From Phlebopus portentosus (taxonomy: Eukaryota > Basidiomycota > Agaricomycetes > Boletales > Boletinellaceae), in NCBI GenBank assembly GCA_037892935.1, contig JAYXKI010000010.1, positions 1,612,001 to 1,676,000 of the forward strand: a stretch of DNA of 64,000 nucleotides, read 5' to 3'. The translations under genes were made by a program, and so were the position numbers. Below, piece by piece: positions 21,401 to 32,964 of this stretch. The notes below the pieces were generated by a model, which saw only the letters and a program-made list of their open reading frames with translations, did no database searches and was not told the DNA's origin. Within the stretch, counting starts at the first letter, position 1; every line of letters starts with the position of its first letter.

Positions 21401-22388
21401 GCATATCATCATTCCAGTCTATGTTGATGACATGGCCATTGCTGTAAAGTCTAAGCAGCAGTATGAGTCTGTCAGAGATGAACTGGCCAAGCACTTTAAA
21501 CTGCATGAGTTGGGCCCAACCTCATTCCTGCTAGGAGTGCATATTCAGAGAGACCGCTCCAAGCACTCTATCAGTCTGTCACAGAGACAGTATATTATTG
21601 ATGTGCTAGAGCGCTTCAGCATGAGCAACTGTGGCACTGTTACTACTCCTCTCCCTGAGCAGAAGCTCAGCAAGGACATGGCTCCTAAGACCCCTGCAGA
21701 AACTGAATACATGAAGCAGGTGCCCTACAAGCAATTGGTTGGTGCACTCATGTACTTAGCTATTGCTACTAGGCCAGATATTGCCTATGCAGTTGGTGTC
21801 TTGGGACGCTTCAGTTCTAATCCTGGTCCAGCTCATTGGAAGGCAGCAAAGCATCTATGTCGCTATTTGCAGGGTACAAAAGATTTCAGGTTGACTTATG
21901 CACCTGATCCTAAGTCCTCTGAGCTGTTCACTACCTTCTGTGATGCTGACCATGGAGGAAATGAGGATAACAGACGGTCCACAAGTGGGATGGTTGTCAA
22001 GATGGGAACTGGTGCTATCAGCTGGGCTAGCAAGTTGCAGCCCTTTGTGACTCTATCTACCACTGAAGCAGAATACATTGCTGCTGTTAGTGCAGGACAA
22101 GAGATTATGTGGCTGAGAAATCTCTTTACAGAGTTTGGCTACAAATTTAATGCACCCTCTTCCCTGTACATTGATAACCAGTCTGCTCTGTCTGTGGCAA
22201 ATAATCCTGAGCATCATGGACGCATGAAACACCTAGATCTGCGCTTCTACTGGTTGAGAGATGTTGTAGAGGCTGGTCATATCAAAGTGCATTACTTGCC
22301 CACTCAGACTATGCCAGCAGACATTATGACCAAAGCACTAAGCAGAGTAAAGGTGCAGGAGATGTGTAAGATGCTGGGATTATGTTAA
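18472..22388 (+). pseudogene. Copia B gag-pol (nearly intact pol, frameshifted)
   Basis: Runs from Gag residue 208 through the zinc knuckle, protease DTGA, GAG-pre-integrase, integrase, a proline-rich linker (about 20,160-20,310), RT with YVDD (21,420-21,431), and RNase H with CDADHGG...STSG to the TAA at 22,386-22,388. One extra A at 19,211-19,213 (CTCAAATCATGG; A has CTCAATCATGG) breaks the frame after HRRFAHL. From there a single frame of more than 1,050 codons is open to the end. This is the reference for the family's pol. Without a normal Gag start it cannot be autonomous. Confidence 0.9.
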
Positions 22389-22667
22389 AGGAAGAAGTGT
22401 CAGATCAGGGGGGAGTGTTAGAAGTGTGATTCTGACACTCTTAGTATTTTGTAGTTTATTGTTCTGTTTATATTCTTCCTTATGTCCGCTTTCTTGATCA
22501 TGTGATGCTTATGTAATCTCCTGTAAAAGCGGCACAGTCCATTGGTGAGTACTCTACATCAAGTGTACTCACCACTGGACTCAGGTATGTAGTTAGACTA
22601 CTAATATACATCAAGTGTACTCACCACTGGACTCAGTGGTCCCTTGCTGGATTTGTGTGATCAAACA
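22389..22667 (+). repeat. Polypurine tract and 3' LTR of copia B
   Basis: The 27 bases after the stop end in the purine tract AGATCAGGGGGGAG, the plus-strand primer site. The LTR 22,416-22,667 follows and matches the 5' LTR, including the TCAAACA terminus. The target repeat GCTAC comes next. Confidence 0.9.
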
Positions 22668-23318
22668 GCTACTAGGCCAGATATTGCCTATGCAGTTAGT
22701 GTCTTGGGACGCTTCAGTTCTAATCCTGGTCCAGCTCATTGGAAGGCAGCAAAGCATCTATGTCGCTATCTACAGGGTACAAAGGATTTCAGGTTGACTT
22801 ATGCACCTGATCCTAAGTCCTCTGAGCTGTTCACTACCTTCTATGATGCTGACCATGGAGGAAATGAGGATAACAGACAGTCCACAAGTGGGATGGTTGT
22901 CAAGATGGGAACTGGTGCTATCAGCTGGGCTAGCAAGTTGCAGCCCTTTGTGACTCTATCTACCACTGAAGCAGAATACATTGCTGCTGTTAGTGCAGGA
23001 CAAGAGATTATGTGGCTGAGAAATCTCTTTACAGAGTTTGACTACAAATTTGATGCACCCTCTTCTCTGTACATTGATAACCAGTCTGCTCTGTCTGTGG
23101 CAAACAATCCTGAGCATCATGGACGCATGAAACACCTAGATCTGCACTTCTACTGGTTGAGAGATGTTGTAGAGGCTGGTCATATCAAAGTGCATTACTT
23201 GCCCACTCAGACCATGCCAGCAGACATTATGACCAAAGCATTAAGCAGAGTAAAGGTGCAGGAGATGTGTAAGATGCTGGGATTATGTTGAAGGAAGAAG
23301 TGTCAGATCAGGGGGGAG
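22668..23318 (+). pseudogene. Copia A RNase H domain, second part
   Basis: Continuation of element A's pol after nested element B. The frame from about 22,668 to the stop at 23,291 (TRPDIAYAVSVLGRFSS...MCKMLGLC) encodes the connection and RNase H domain, with YDADHGG in place of B's CDADHGG (TGT to TAT) and DRQSTSG in place of DRRSTSG (CGG to CAG). The polypurine tract AGATCAGGGGGGAG precedes the 3' LTR at 23,319. Confidence 0.88.
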
Positions 23319-23571
23319 TGTTAGAAGTGTGATTCTGACACTCTTAGTATTTTGTAGTTTATTGTTCTGTTTATATTCTTCCTTATGTCCGCTTTCTTGA
23401 TCATGTGATGCTTATGTAATCTCCTGTAAAAGCGGCACAGTCCATTGGTGAGTACTCTACATCAAGTGTACTCACCACTGGACTCAGGTATGTAATTAGA
23501 CTGCTAATACAACATCAAGTGTACTCACCACTGGACTCAGTGGTCCCTTGCTGGATTTGTGTGATCTAATA
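23319..23571 (+). repeat. 3' LTR of copia A
   Basis: 253 bp starting TGTTAGAAG. The expected terminal TCTAACA reads TCTAATA (C to T). It contains two copies of the 27-bp internal repeat, unlike the 200-bp 5' LTR of the same element. A SINE-like element begins at the next base. Confidence 0.85.
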
Positions 23572-23780
23572 TATTAAGAGTTGAAAACAGGTGACTGGCC
23601 AGACTAGGGATTGAACCTAGGATCTCCTGAGTATATACCAGATGCTTTCACCACTAAGCTATCTAGCCAGGTTAATCACTTTAGATTGGCATTACCAGCC
23701 TATGAGTTCAGGGTCCAAATTGCTACTAAGCAGGGAATAACTCATAGTCTGAGTAAGCTGAAGATTATATAATCCTAACA
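23572..23780 (-). mobile_element. tRNA-containing SINE-like element, copy 3, with intact tRNA cloverleaf
   Basis: About 209 bp homologous to 11,609-11,806, on the minus strand. Positions 23,668-23,596 (minus) fold as a full 73-nt tRNA: acceptor GGCTAGA/TCTGGCC (one G-T pair), D-stem GCTT/AAGC, anticodon stem TCTGG/TCAGG, a 7-nt loop TATATAC, T-stem CTAGG/CCTAG with loop TTCAATC, and discriminator A. A and B boxes are in place. Position 33 of the loop is A instead of T, so it is unlikely to be a working tRNA. It lies exactly between the LTR of A and the truncated pol end of C. Confidence 0.75.
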
Positions 23781-23783
23781 GTT

Positions 23784-26700
23784 TCATGCGTCCATGATGC
23801 TCAGGATTGTTTGCCACAGACAGAGCAGACTGGTTATCAATATACAGGGAAGAGGGTGATCAAATTTGTAGCCAAACTCTGTAAAGAGATTTCTCAGCCA
23901 CATAATCTCTTGTCCTGCACTAACAGCAGCAATGTATTCTGCTTCAGTGGTGGATAGAGTCACAAAGGGCTGCAACTTGCTAGCCCAGCTGATAGCACCA
24001 GTTCCCATCTTGACAACCATCCCACTTGTGGACCGTCTGTTATCCTCATTTCCTCCATGGTCAGCATCACAGAAGGTAGTGAACAGCTCAGAGGACTTAG
24101 GATCAGGTGCATAAGTCAACCTGAAATCCTTTGTACCCTGCAAATAGCGACATAGATGCTTTGCTGCCTTCCAATGAGCTGGACCAGGATTAGAACTGAA
24201 GCGTCCCAAGACACCAACTGCATAGGCAATATCTGGCCTAGTAGCAATAGCTAAGTACATGAGTGCACCAACCAATTGCTTGTAGGGCACCTGCTTCATG
24301 TATTCAGTTTCTGCAGGGGTCTTAGGAGCCATGTCCTTGCTGAGCTTCTGCTCAGGGAGAGGAGTAGTAACAGTGCCACAGTTGCTCATGCTGAAGCGCT
24401 CTAGCACATCAATAATATACTGTCTCTGTGACAGACTGATAGAGTGCTTGGAGCGGTCTCTCTGAATATGCACTCCTAGCAGGAATGAGGTTGGGCCCAA
24501 CTCATGCAGTTTAAAGTGCTTGGCCAGTTCATCTCTGACAGACTCATACTGCTGCTTAGACTTTACAGCAATAGTCATGTCATCAACATAGACTGGAATG
24601 ATGATATGCACTTCATCTCTGCTGTACACCCAAATGCTGTAGTCACAGCGCACTAACTTGAAGCCCATGCTCTTCATCACTGAATCAAGCTTCTTGTGCC
24701 ATTGGTGGCCAGCCTGCTTAAGGCCATAAATTGACTTGATCAGCTTGAGAACAAATCCAGGGCCAAAGTAGTCCTCAAATCCTTCAGGCTGGTTCATGTA
24801 GATATCATGCTCCATCTCACCATTGAGGAAAGCAGTAGAGATGTCAACACTATACAGCTCAAGGTCTTCAAATGCAGCTATTGCCAGGATGGCTCTAAGT
24901 GCAGCCCACTTGGCTGTAGGGGCAAACACCTGAGAGAACTCAAGACCTGGTTGCTGAGAGAAGCCCTTAGCTACCAGCCTTGCCTTGTACCTGTCTACAG
25001 ATCCATCTGCCTTGCGCTTGAGCTTGAACACCCATCTGCATCCAATGGGCTTTCTGCCAGGAGGTAGTCTGACTGGTTCAAATGTGCCATTCTCAATCAG
25101 ACTGATAAATTCCTCCATGGCTGCTTTCTCCCAGAGGTCTGCATCAGGACGTCCTTTGATGTCCTTCCACTGATAGGGTTCAGGACTGATGTGTTGCACA
25201 TCTTGTGCAGAGAACACATGCTCAGCGCAATTAGATGACTGGAATGCATATTCTAGAGCATCTTCATAAGACAGATAGATGTCCTCTAGTCCTGCATTAG
25301 CACCAAAATCCATTAGGCCAGCAAACATCAGTGCTTCAGCTTGCAACTCCTCTTCTGACATGATGTCCAGTTCATCAGGTGAGTCACTGTCCATCTCAAC
25401 ATCCTGCTCTGGCTGCTCTACAACATCTGGCTGAGCTGCAGAGTCAGTATCAGAAGCAGTATCAGGTGCAGTGTCAGATACAGTTGGCTCTGCTGAGTTG
25501 AAGTTGAAGCGCTGTGGTAGAATAGGGGAGCCTGGCACACGTCTGGGAAGGCGCTGTCCAACATAGTCCACATCCCACCAGCCAGTGGTATGACGTCTAA
25601 TAGGTCTCCACATTGGATCTGGCCACCAGGGAGAAGCAGGCCTTTGTTTCTTTAAGGCCTGCTCAGATAACAGTGGTGAAGTAGTGTGTTCACACTTTGG
25701 TGGATGAGTGGCTGGTGAAGGAGGATGATGTGGGGGACTGTGTGAAGGAGGACTAGGTGATGGATTGGGTGGAGGACTAGGTGTAGGTGTAGGTGTAGGC
25801 ATAGGAGGATCTGCTGGATGCATAGGAGCAGGTGGTGGAGGAGGAGCTGGCAGAACATCAATAGCATCCTCTACTCCCCCCTGTTCTGGCAGGTCTTCTG
25901 TCTGTGTAGGCATATTCACCCTCAAGTCAACTGGGTTTCTAGATGTACCAGGGAAGACTCTCTCATCAAATTGAGCAGAGTCACTAATGACTTCCTTCCT
26001 GATAAGTGGATTCCAGAACAACCAGCCTTTATAGTTAGAGGGATAGCCTAGGAACACACATTTCTGTGTGTGGGACTGCAGCTGCTTGTGTTGATCTTTC
26101 TTCACAAGCACATAGGAGGTGCATCCAAATACACGCAAGTGAGAGACATCTGGCTTTGACTGGAACCAGAGCTCATAGGGTGTACTGGCAGACACAGCAG
26201 AGGTGGGAGAGCGGTTGTGTACATGTACAAATGCTGCCACTGCATCCTACCAGAAGCTAGAGGGCAGGTGTGCTTCATTAAGCATAGTAGTAATGCCCTC
26301 TGCAAGTGTCCTATTAGCATGCTCTGCAACACCATTCTGATGAGGTTCATCTCTAATAGTGTGCTGTCTGTAGATGCCTGCAGTAATACAGAACTGGTCC
26401 CATTCCTTAAACACATATTCTCCACCTTTATCATCACGAGTGGCTTTGATCTTCACTCCTAACTGGTTCTCTACATAGGCCTTAAATTGCTTGAAGGCAG
26501 CAAATGCATCACTCTTCTTCTTCAATGGGAGAACAGCCTAGTAGCAGCTATAATCATCAATGAAGGTGATCCAATATTTAAAGCCATGTCTAGATTGAAC
26601 AGGCAATGGACCATGAACATCAGAGTGAACCAATTGGAGGAGACCAGAAGCTCTGTGAGATGCAAGTTTAGAGACATTAGACCTGTGCTGCTTGCCAGCA

Positions 26701-28163
26701 ATGCAAGGTTCACAGATAGAATCTGGAGTGCTCTTGGATTTGACAACCATTCCTTTGACTAGCTCCTCAGTCATCAACCTGTTTACATCACCATGATTGA
26801 GATGTGCAAAGCGCCTGTGCCAAAGTGTAGTGTCAAGTGGACAGGTGCTGGTGAATGCAGCATAAGCAATGGTAGGGACAATATGGCCATTGAGAGTTGC
26901 TGCATTGTAAGAGGTGATGTTTGCAGTGAAAAGAACTGTTCCATGACGATGAAAAAGCATCTTGTTATGGTGAATGGTGACAACATATGATTTGGAACAA
27001 GTCAAATACAGGACTGAGAGGAGATTGTTTCTGAGATCAGGAACATGAAGTACACGCTCAAATTCAAGTAACTGTCCAGGTTTGCCACCAACTACAGGCT
27101 GAAAGCACACTGTGCCAATGCCAACTGAATAAATAACTTGATTGTTGGCTAAACGAATAGGGGTGTGATTTGTTGAGTATTTGGTGAACCAATGACGATG
27201 TGGAGTCATGTGGCAAGTGGCACCTGTGTCAGCAATCCAGTCAGTTCCTGCATCTGGGATAAGAGGTGAATGGGGATTGGTGTAGTCAAGAGCACTTGCA
27301 TTGCCAGCAAATTCAGCAGATTCAGCAGATTCATCTTGTTGAGCAACATGGGCCTTCTGGCCCTTCCTGCCCTTCCTCCTCTTCTCTTCCCTGTTCTTCT
27401 TAGCCCTGACATGTGCATCCTTAGAAGCTGCCTGCTTCATATAGCAGTTCTCCTCTGTGTGCTTAGGAATGCCACAGAAGGTGCAAGTGACACCTTGAGA
27501 GGAGATAGGCTTTACAGCACTACTAGTGGATGTGAACATGGCCTGGGGCTGAAGCTGAATGCGCTCTTGACGGTTCTGCTGCTCTTGGGCAAATGCCTCC
27601 TTAAGGTTATTCCACTTGAATTCCTTCATAAGGAGTACTGCAGAGCGAAAGGAAGCATAGTCCTCAGGAAGAGCACAAATCAGACATGCACATGCAAGCT
27701 CATTCTCAAACTCCTCAAGTTTGAGGGTGCTAGAACGAGTGCTTCTGATCTTGTGCAGTGCTAGCTCAACCCTGCTCACCAGATTGGTAAGGGACTCATC
27801 TTCCTTCTTGGTGATGTTGAAGAACTCATCATAGGCATTAAAGCATGCAGCTGGGTTGTCCTGCTCATTGATCTTCTGAAGCTCAGTCCACATCTTGACT
27901 GGATCATCCATGTAGTCCTGCACCATAACCTGCATGCTATACTCAATTCTCTGATAGATCAGGCCTGCAGCTTGCTCAGCCTTCTCTTCCCAGAGCTGGA
28001 CAGCCTCTGCTGGAGCACTAGGCTTAGCTTTCTGACCAGAGGTCAGGCGCCACAACTTCTTGACTTGAAGTGCAGCACGCATATCATGCTTCCAGACAGA
28101 GTAATTGCTGTCATTGAGCTTGGTGATAGTGGATAGTGTCTCAGAGGTGACAGGATCAGACAT
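23784..28163 (-). pseudogene. Copia C gag-pol, two nonsense mutations
   Basis: Gag starts at ATG 28,163 and the frame is open for 541 codons through zinc knuckle, protease and half of integrase. It stops at TAG 26,540-26,538, where B has TGG (SRYW). The second stop, TAG 26,249-26,247, again replaces TGG (SFWWD). After it the frame is open for 818 codons from about 26,240 through integrase end, proline-rich linker, RT (YVDD with a following MTIA) and RNase H to the truncation. Unlike A and D it keeps the 1,029-bp linker/RT-fingers segment. Both lesions are G to A on the coding strand. Confidence 0.9.
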
Positions 28164-29349
28164 GATAGTTAAAATGAGGTGTGGATGAGAGTGGACAGAT
28201 GATGCTTAGAAGAAATAAGCAGTGAGGGAGCAATGAGGGAGAGAGCGCTAACAAATTTATGCCTGGAGGTGACAGATCAATGCCAACCAGTGCAGTCTTC
28301 TACAGTCACTGAAGTATACACAGATTTGCCGCAAGACAGTGCTGGTCTGTTGGTCTGCTAAGACCCCGCAGGCACCGCTAACTGAGAGAGGCTCTAGGCT
28401 TAAGTAGACACTCAAAGAGTGACTACAACCAGCGAACTAAGGCCGGGCAGGCAAGCTTCACAGTCTGTAGGCTAGGCTGATCCAACAACAGTGATGGAGC
28501 CACACACCAATTAACACCAGAGCTGCCAGACACAAAATGCAGTGCAGAGAGGGAACGGATAGGCGGAACGGTGCGCAAATTGGCACGCAGATAGAGGACG
28601 ACGAGCGGAATCGAACGGTGCAAAGAGCACGCGGATCGGATCAGCAGATCGGCAGCAATCAACAATTTCTGTTGGCACAAGAATAGCCCACAGCGCAGTT
28701 AAACCGCGGCTGCTCAAGCTGAAACTTGGTGGAAGTATGCACAGGTATGGGAGCCGTATGCACACCAAAGGGTGTCCGGATCGGATCAGCGGTTGCCGAG
28801 AAAATCGAAAGTTGGCAAAATAGGGTGCAAAACAAAGATCCTTCAATAAGTCGGCGAGTTCTTGACCGATTTGGCTGAAACTTCGCGACAAGGGACATAA
28901 AAATAGGCCGAATAGACGTGCCAAATTTCGTGAGAAACGGATCAGCGGTTCACCCGGGATAGGTAATGCAACTTCGAAAATAGCCAAAAGTGATAGGGCT
29001 ATAGCGGTGTCAAATCACAACAGATCAGGCTGAAACTCGGCAGGACAGTAGGCCTATTTTTGCCGAGTAAACGTGCCAAAGGGCGTCAAAAACGGCTAGA
29101 CGGTTGTGGAGCAATCAAGCAGCGGAGTTTTGGGGAGATTTAGCACTAATAAAGGCCAAAGAAGAAGGCAGAGGGCTCTGGGACTGTGGAAACTGCACAG
29201 AAGGGTGCAGAAGATGATGGGAACACTAGGAACACACCAAAAGGCCAGTCCAGAACACCAAAAGCTTCTCTGACAACAGCAGCAGCTCTCCAAACCCAAA
29301 AACTCAAAAATGCGGCAGTGCAGACAGCTAGAGCTCAAGGCTCATAACC
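28164..29349 (-). other. Leader and primer-binding site of copia C
   Basis: Near-identical inverted counterpart of 12,673-13,858, with the same CpG-rich diverged tandem units. The primer-binding site (GGTTATGAGCC on the minus strand) abuts the LTR at 29,350. No protein-coding evidence apart from the repeat-derived open frame (28,987-28,511). Confidence 0.8.
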
Positions 29350-29601
29350 TGTTAGATCACACAAATCCAGCAAGAGACCACTGAGTCCAGTGGTGAGTAC
29401 ACTTGATGTATATTAGCAGTCTAACTACATACCTGAGTCCAGTGGTGAGTACACTTGATGTAGAGTACTCACCAATGGACTGTGCCGCTTTTACAGGAGA
29501 TTACATAAGCATCACATGATCAAGAAAGCGGACATAAGGAAGAATATAAACAGAACAATAAACTACAAAATACTAAGAGTGTCAGAATCACACTTCTAAC
29601 A
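29350..29601 (-). repeat. 5' LTR of copia C
   Basis: 252 bp, TGTTAGATC...CTTCTAACA on the plus strand, with two 27-bp internal repeats and the conserved hairpin. The adjacent plus-strand sequence (CTAGC, 29,602) is internal Gag of element D, so C appears to have inserted in D's gag. The matching repeat at C's other end is lost with its 3' LTR. Confidence 0.88.
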
Positions 29602-32600
29602 CTAGCACCCTCAAACTTGAGGAGTTTGAGAATGAGCTTGTATGTGCATGTCTGATTCATGCTCTTCCTGAGGACTATGCTTCCTTTCACTCTGCAGTGC
29701 TCCTTATGAAGGAATTCAAGTGGAATAACCTTAAGGAGGCATTTGCCTAAGAGCAGCAGAACCGTCAAGAGCACATTCAGCTTCAGCCCCAGGCCATGTT
29801 CACATCCACTAGTAGTGCTGTAAAGCCTATCTCCTCTCAAGGTGTCACTTGCACCTTCTGTAGTATTCCTAAGCACACAGAGGAGAACTGCTATATGAAG
29901 CAGGCAGCTTCTAAGGATGCACATGTCAGGGCTAAGAAGAACAGGGAAGAGAAGAGGAGGAAGGGCAGGAAGGGCCAGAAGGCCCATGTTGCTCAACAAG
30001 ATGAATCTGCTGAATCTGCTGAATTTGCTGGCAATGCAAGTGCTCTTGACTACACCAATCCCCATTCACCTCTTATCCCAGATGCAGGAACTGACTGGAT
30101 TGCTGACACAGGTGCCACTTGCCACATGACTCCACATCGTCATTGGTTCACCAAATACTCAACAAATCACACCCCTATTCGTTTGGCCAACAATCAAGTT
30201 ATTTATTCAGTTGGCATTGGCACAGTGCGCTTTCAGCCTGTAGTTGGTGGCAAACCTGGACAGTTACTTGAATTTGAGCATGTACTTCATGTTCCTGATC
30301 TCAGAAACAATCTCCTCTCAGTCCTGTATTTGACTTGTTCTAAATCATATGTTGTCACCATTCACCATAACAAGATGCTTTTTCATCATCATAGAACAGT
30401 TCTTTTCACTGCAAACATCACCTCTTACAATACAGCAACTCTCAATGGCCATATTGTCCCTACCATTGCTTATGCTGCATTCACCAGCACCTGTCCACTT
30501 GACACTACACTTTGGCATAGGTGCTTTGCACATCTCAATCATGGTGATGTAAACAGGTTAATGACTGAGGAGCTAGTCAAAGGAATGGTTGTCAAATCCA
30601 AGAGCACTCCAGATTCTATCTGTGAACCTTGCATTGCTGGCAAGCAGCACAGGTTTAATATCTCCAAACTTGCATCTCATAGAGCTTCTGGTCTTCTCCG
30701 ATTGGTTCACTCTGATGTTTATGGTCCATTGCCTGTCCAATCTAGACATGGCTTTAAATATTGGATCACCTTCATTGATGATTACAGCCGCTACTGGGCT
30801 GTTCTCCCATTGAAGAAGAAGAGTGATGCATTTGCTGCCTTCAAGCAATTTAAGGCCTATGCAGAGAACCAGTTAGGAGTGAAGATCAAAGCCACTCGTG
30901 ATGATAAAGGTGGAGAATATGTGTTTAAGGAATGAGACCAGTTCTGTATTACTGCAGGCATCCACAGACAGCACACTATTAGAGATGAACCTCATCAGAA
31001 TGGTGTTGCAGAGCATGCTAACAGGACACTTGCAGAGGGCATTACTACTATGCTTAATGAAGCACACCTGCCCTCTAGCTTCTGGTAGGATACAGTGGCA
31101 GCATTTGTACATGTACACAACTGCTCTCCCACCTCTGCTGTGTCTACCAGTACACCCTATGAGCTCTGGTTCCAGTCAAAGCCAGATGTCTCTCACTTAC
31201 ATGTATTTGGATGCACCTCCTATGTGCTTGTGAAGAAAGATTAACACAAGCAGCTGCAGTCCCACACACAGAAATGTGTGTTTCTAGGCTACCCCTCTAA
31301 CTATAAAGGCTGGTTGTTCTGGAATCCACTTACCAGGAAGGAAGTCATTAGTGACTCTGCTCAATTTGATAAGAGAGTCTTCCCTGGTACATCTAGAAAC
31401 TCAGTTGACTTGAGGGTGAATATGCCTACACAGACAGAAGACCTTGAGCTGTATAGTGTTGATATCTCTACTGCTTTCCTCAATGGTGAGATGGAGCATG
31501 ATGTCTACATGAACCAGCCTGAAGGATTTGAGGACTACTTTGGCCCTGGATTTGTTCTCAAGCTGATCAAGTCAATTTATAGCCTTAAGCAGGCTGGCCA
31601 CCAATGGCACAAGAAGCTTGATTCAGTGATGAAGAGCATGAGCTTCAAGTTAGTGCACTGTAATTACAGCATTTGGGTGTACAGCAGAGATGAAGTGCAC
31701 ATCATCATTCCAGTCTATGTTGATGACATGACCATTGCTGTAAAGTCTAAGTAGCAGTATGAGTCTGTCAGAGATGAACTAGCTAAGCACTTTAAACTGC
31801 ATGAGTTGGGCCCAACCTCATTCCTGCTAGGAGTCCATATTCAGAGAGACTGCTCCAAGCACTCTATCAGTCTGTCACAGAGACAATATATTATTGATGT
31901 GCTAGAGCACTTCAGCATGAGCAACTGTGGCACTGTTACTACTCCTCTCCCTGACCATAAGCTCAGCAAGGACATGGCTTCTAAGACCCCTGTAGAAACT
32001 GAATACATGAGGCAGGTGCCCTACAAGCAATTAGTTGGTGCACTCATGTATTTAGCTATTGCTACTAGGCCAGATATTGCCTATGCAGTTGGTGTCTTAG
32101 GACACTTTAGTTCTAATCCTGGTCCAGCTCATTGGAAGGCAGCAAAGCATCTATGTCGCTATCTACAGGGTACAAAGGATTTCAGGTTGACTTATGCACC
32201 TGATCCTAAGTCCTCTGAGCTGTTTACTACCTTCTATGATGCTGACCATGGAGGAAATGAGGATAACAGACAGTCCACAAGTGGGATGGTTGTCAAGATG
32301 GGAACTAGTGCTGTCAGCTGGGCTAGCAAGTTGCAGCCCTTTGTGACTCTATCTACCACTGAAGCAGAATACATTGCTGCTGTTAGTGCAGGACAAGAGA
32401 TTATGTGGCTGAGAAATCTCTTTACAGAGTTTGACTACAAATTTGATGCACCCTCTTCTCTGTACATTGATAACTAGTCTGCTCTGTCTGTGGCAAACAA
32501 TCCTGAGCATCATGGATGCATGAAACACCTAGATCTGCACTTCTACTGGTTGAGAGATGTTGTAGAGGCTGGTCATATCAAAGTGCATTACTTGCCCACT

Positions 32601-32684
32601 CAGACCATGCCAGCAGACATTATGACCAAAGCATTAAGCAGAGTAAAGGTGCAGGAGATGTGTAAGATGCTGGGATTATGTTGA
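29602..32684 (+). pseudogene. Copia D gag-pol with six C-to-T-type stops
   Basis: Compared with B and C, stops are TAA 29,748-29,750 (CAA), TGA 30,933-30,935 (TGG), TAG 31,086-31,088 (TGG), TAA 31,242-31,244 (CAA), TAG 31,752-31,754 (CAG) and TAG 32,475-32,477 (CAG). Arg codons have become His, Cys or Gln at many places (LERFS to LEHFS, DRSKH to DCSKH, GRFSS to GHFSS), as expected from CpG loss. The zinc knuckle lost a Gly (CTFCSIPKHTEENC). Domain order is as in A: zinc knuckle, protease, integrase, truncated RT with YVDDMTIA, RNase H. Confidence 0.9.
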
Positions 32685-32964
32685 AGGAAGAAGTGTCAGA
32701 TCAGGGGAGAGTGTTAGAAGTGTGATTCTGACACTCTTAGTATTTTGTAGTTTATTGTTCTGTTTATATTCTTCCTTATGTCCGCTTTCTTGATCATGTG
32801 ATGCTTATGTAATCTTCTGTAAAAGCGGCACAGTCCATTGGTGAGTACTCTACATCAAGTGTACTCACCACTGGACTCAGGTATGTAATTAGACTGCTAA
32901 TACAACATCAAGTGTACTCACCACTGGACTCAGTGGTCCCTTGCTGGATTTGTGTGATCTAACA
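32685..32964 (+). repeat. Polypurine tract and 3' LTR of copia D
   Basis: Purine tract AGATCAGGGGAGAG, then a 253-bp LTR (32,712-32,964) ending ATCTAACA. The following GAAGC begins the gypsy homology and may be one half of D's target duplication. The other half is not at D's rearranged left end. Confidence 0.85.

Larger units (their letters stand above)
16753..22667 (+). mobile_element. Copia element B, nested inside A
   Basis: Bounded by two 252-bp LTRs (16,753-17,004 and 22,416-22,667) that share the private terminus TCAAACA instead of TCTAACA, and flanked by the 5-bp target duplication GCTAC. This proves one insertion event into A. Its leader plus the first 88 Gag codons are inverted (about 17,020-18,471) and Gag codons 89-207 are missing, but the pol half is the best preserved in the window. 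Confidence 0.92.
12473..23571 (+). mobile_element. Copia element A, interrupted by nested element B
   Basis: Ty1/copia element with 5' LTR (12,473-12,672), primer-binding site, a leader of about 1.2 kb, one gag-pol frame and 3' LTR (23,319-23,571). Element B (16,753-22,667) is inserted in the RT/RNase H part: pol stops at ATTGCTAC (16,752) and resumes at GCTACTAGGCC (22,668), with GCTAC duplicated. A also carries a 1,029-bp in-frame deletion and a TGG to TGA stop. The left flank is GTGAT and the right flank does not match, so its outer borders have been rearranged. Confidence 0.9.
23781..29601 (-). mobile_element. Copia element C, 3'-truncated
   Basis: Minus-strand copy with 5' LTR (29,350-29,601), primer-binding site (29,349-29,331), leader (29,330-28,164) and gag-pol (28,163-23,784). 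It ends inside RNase H (GRMKH region), so the last 50 or so codons, polypurine tract and 3' LTR are missing and the SINE-like element takes their place. Its Gag shares private variants with A (RIEYSMQ; C at the VGIGTVCF position), so A and C are close relatives in opposite orientation. Confidence 0.9.
29602..32964 (+). mobile_element. Copia element D, 5'-truncated and decayed
   Basis: Plus-strand copy beginning inside Gag (STLKLEEFENEL) and running to a 3' LTR (32,712-32,964). 5' LTR, leader and Gag N-terminus are absent. It carries the same 1,029-bp deletion as A (junction at about 31,434) and the heaviest load of nonsense changes among the recognisable copies. It joins gypsy copy 2 at 32,965. 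Confidence 0.88.

Noticed and set aside
23596..23668. A functional host tRNA gene
   Set aside because: The cloverleaf pairs, but position 33 is A instead of T, the anticodon stem uses two G-T pairs, and the module occurs only as part of a repeated element with flanks shared by the other copies.
29520..30065. Antisense open frame of 181 codons overlapping copia D Gag, and similar antisense frames in every copy
   Set aside because: They mirror conserved Gag or integrase codons on the other strand and change wherever the sense strand changes. They are shadows.
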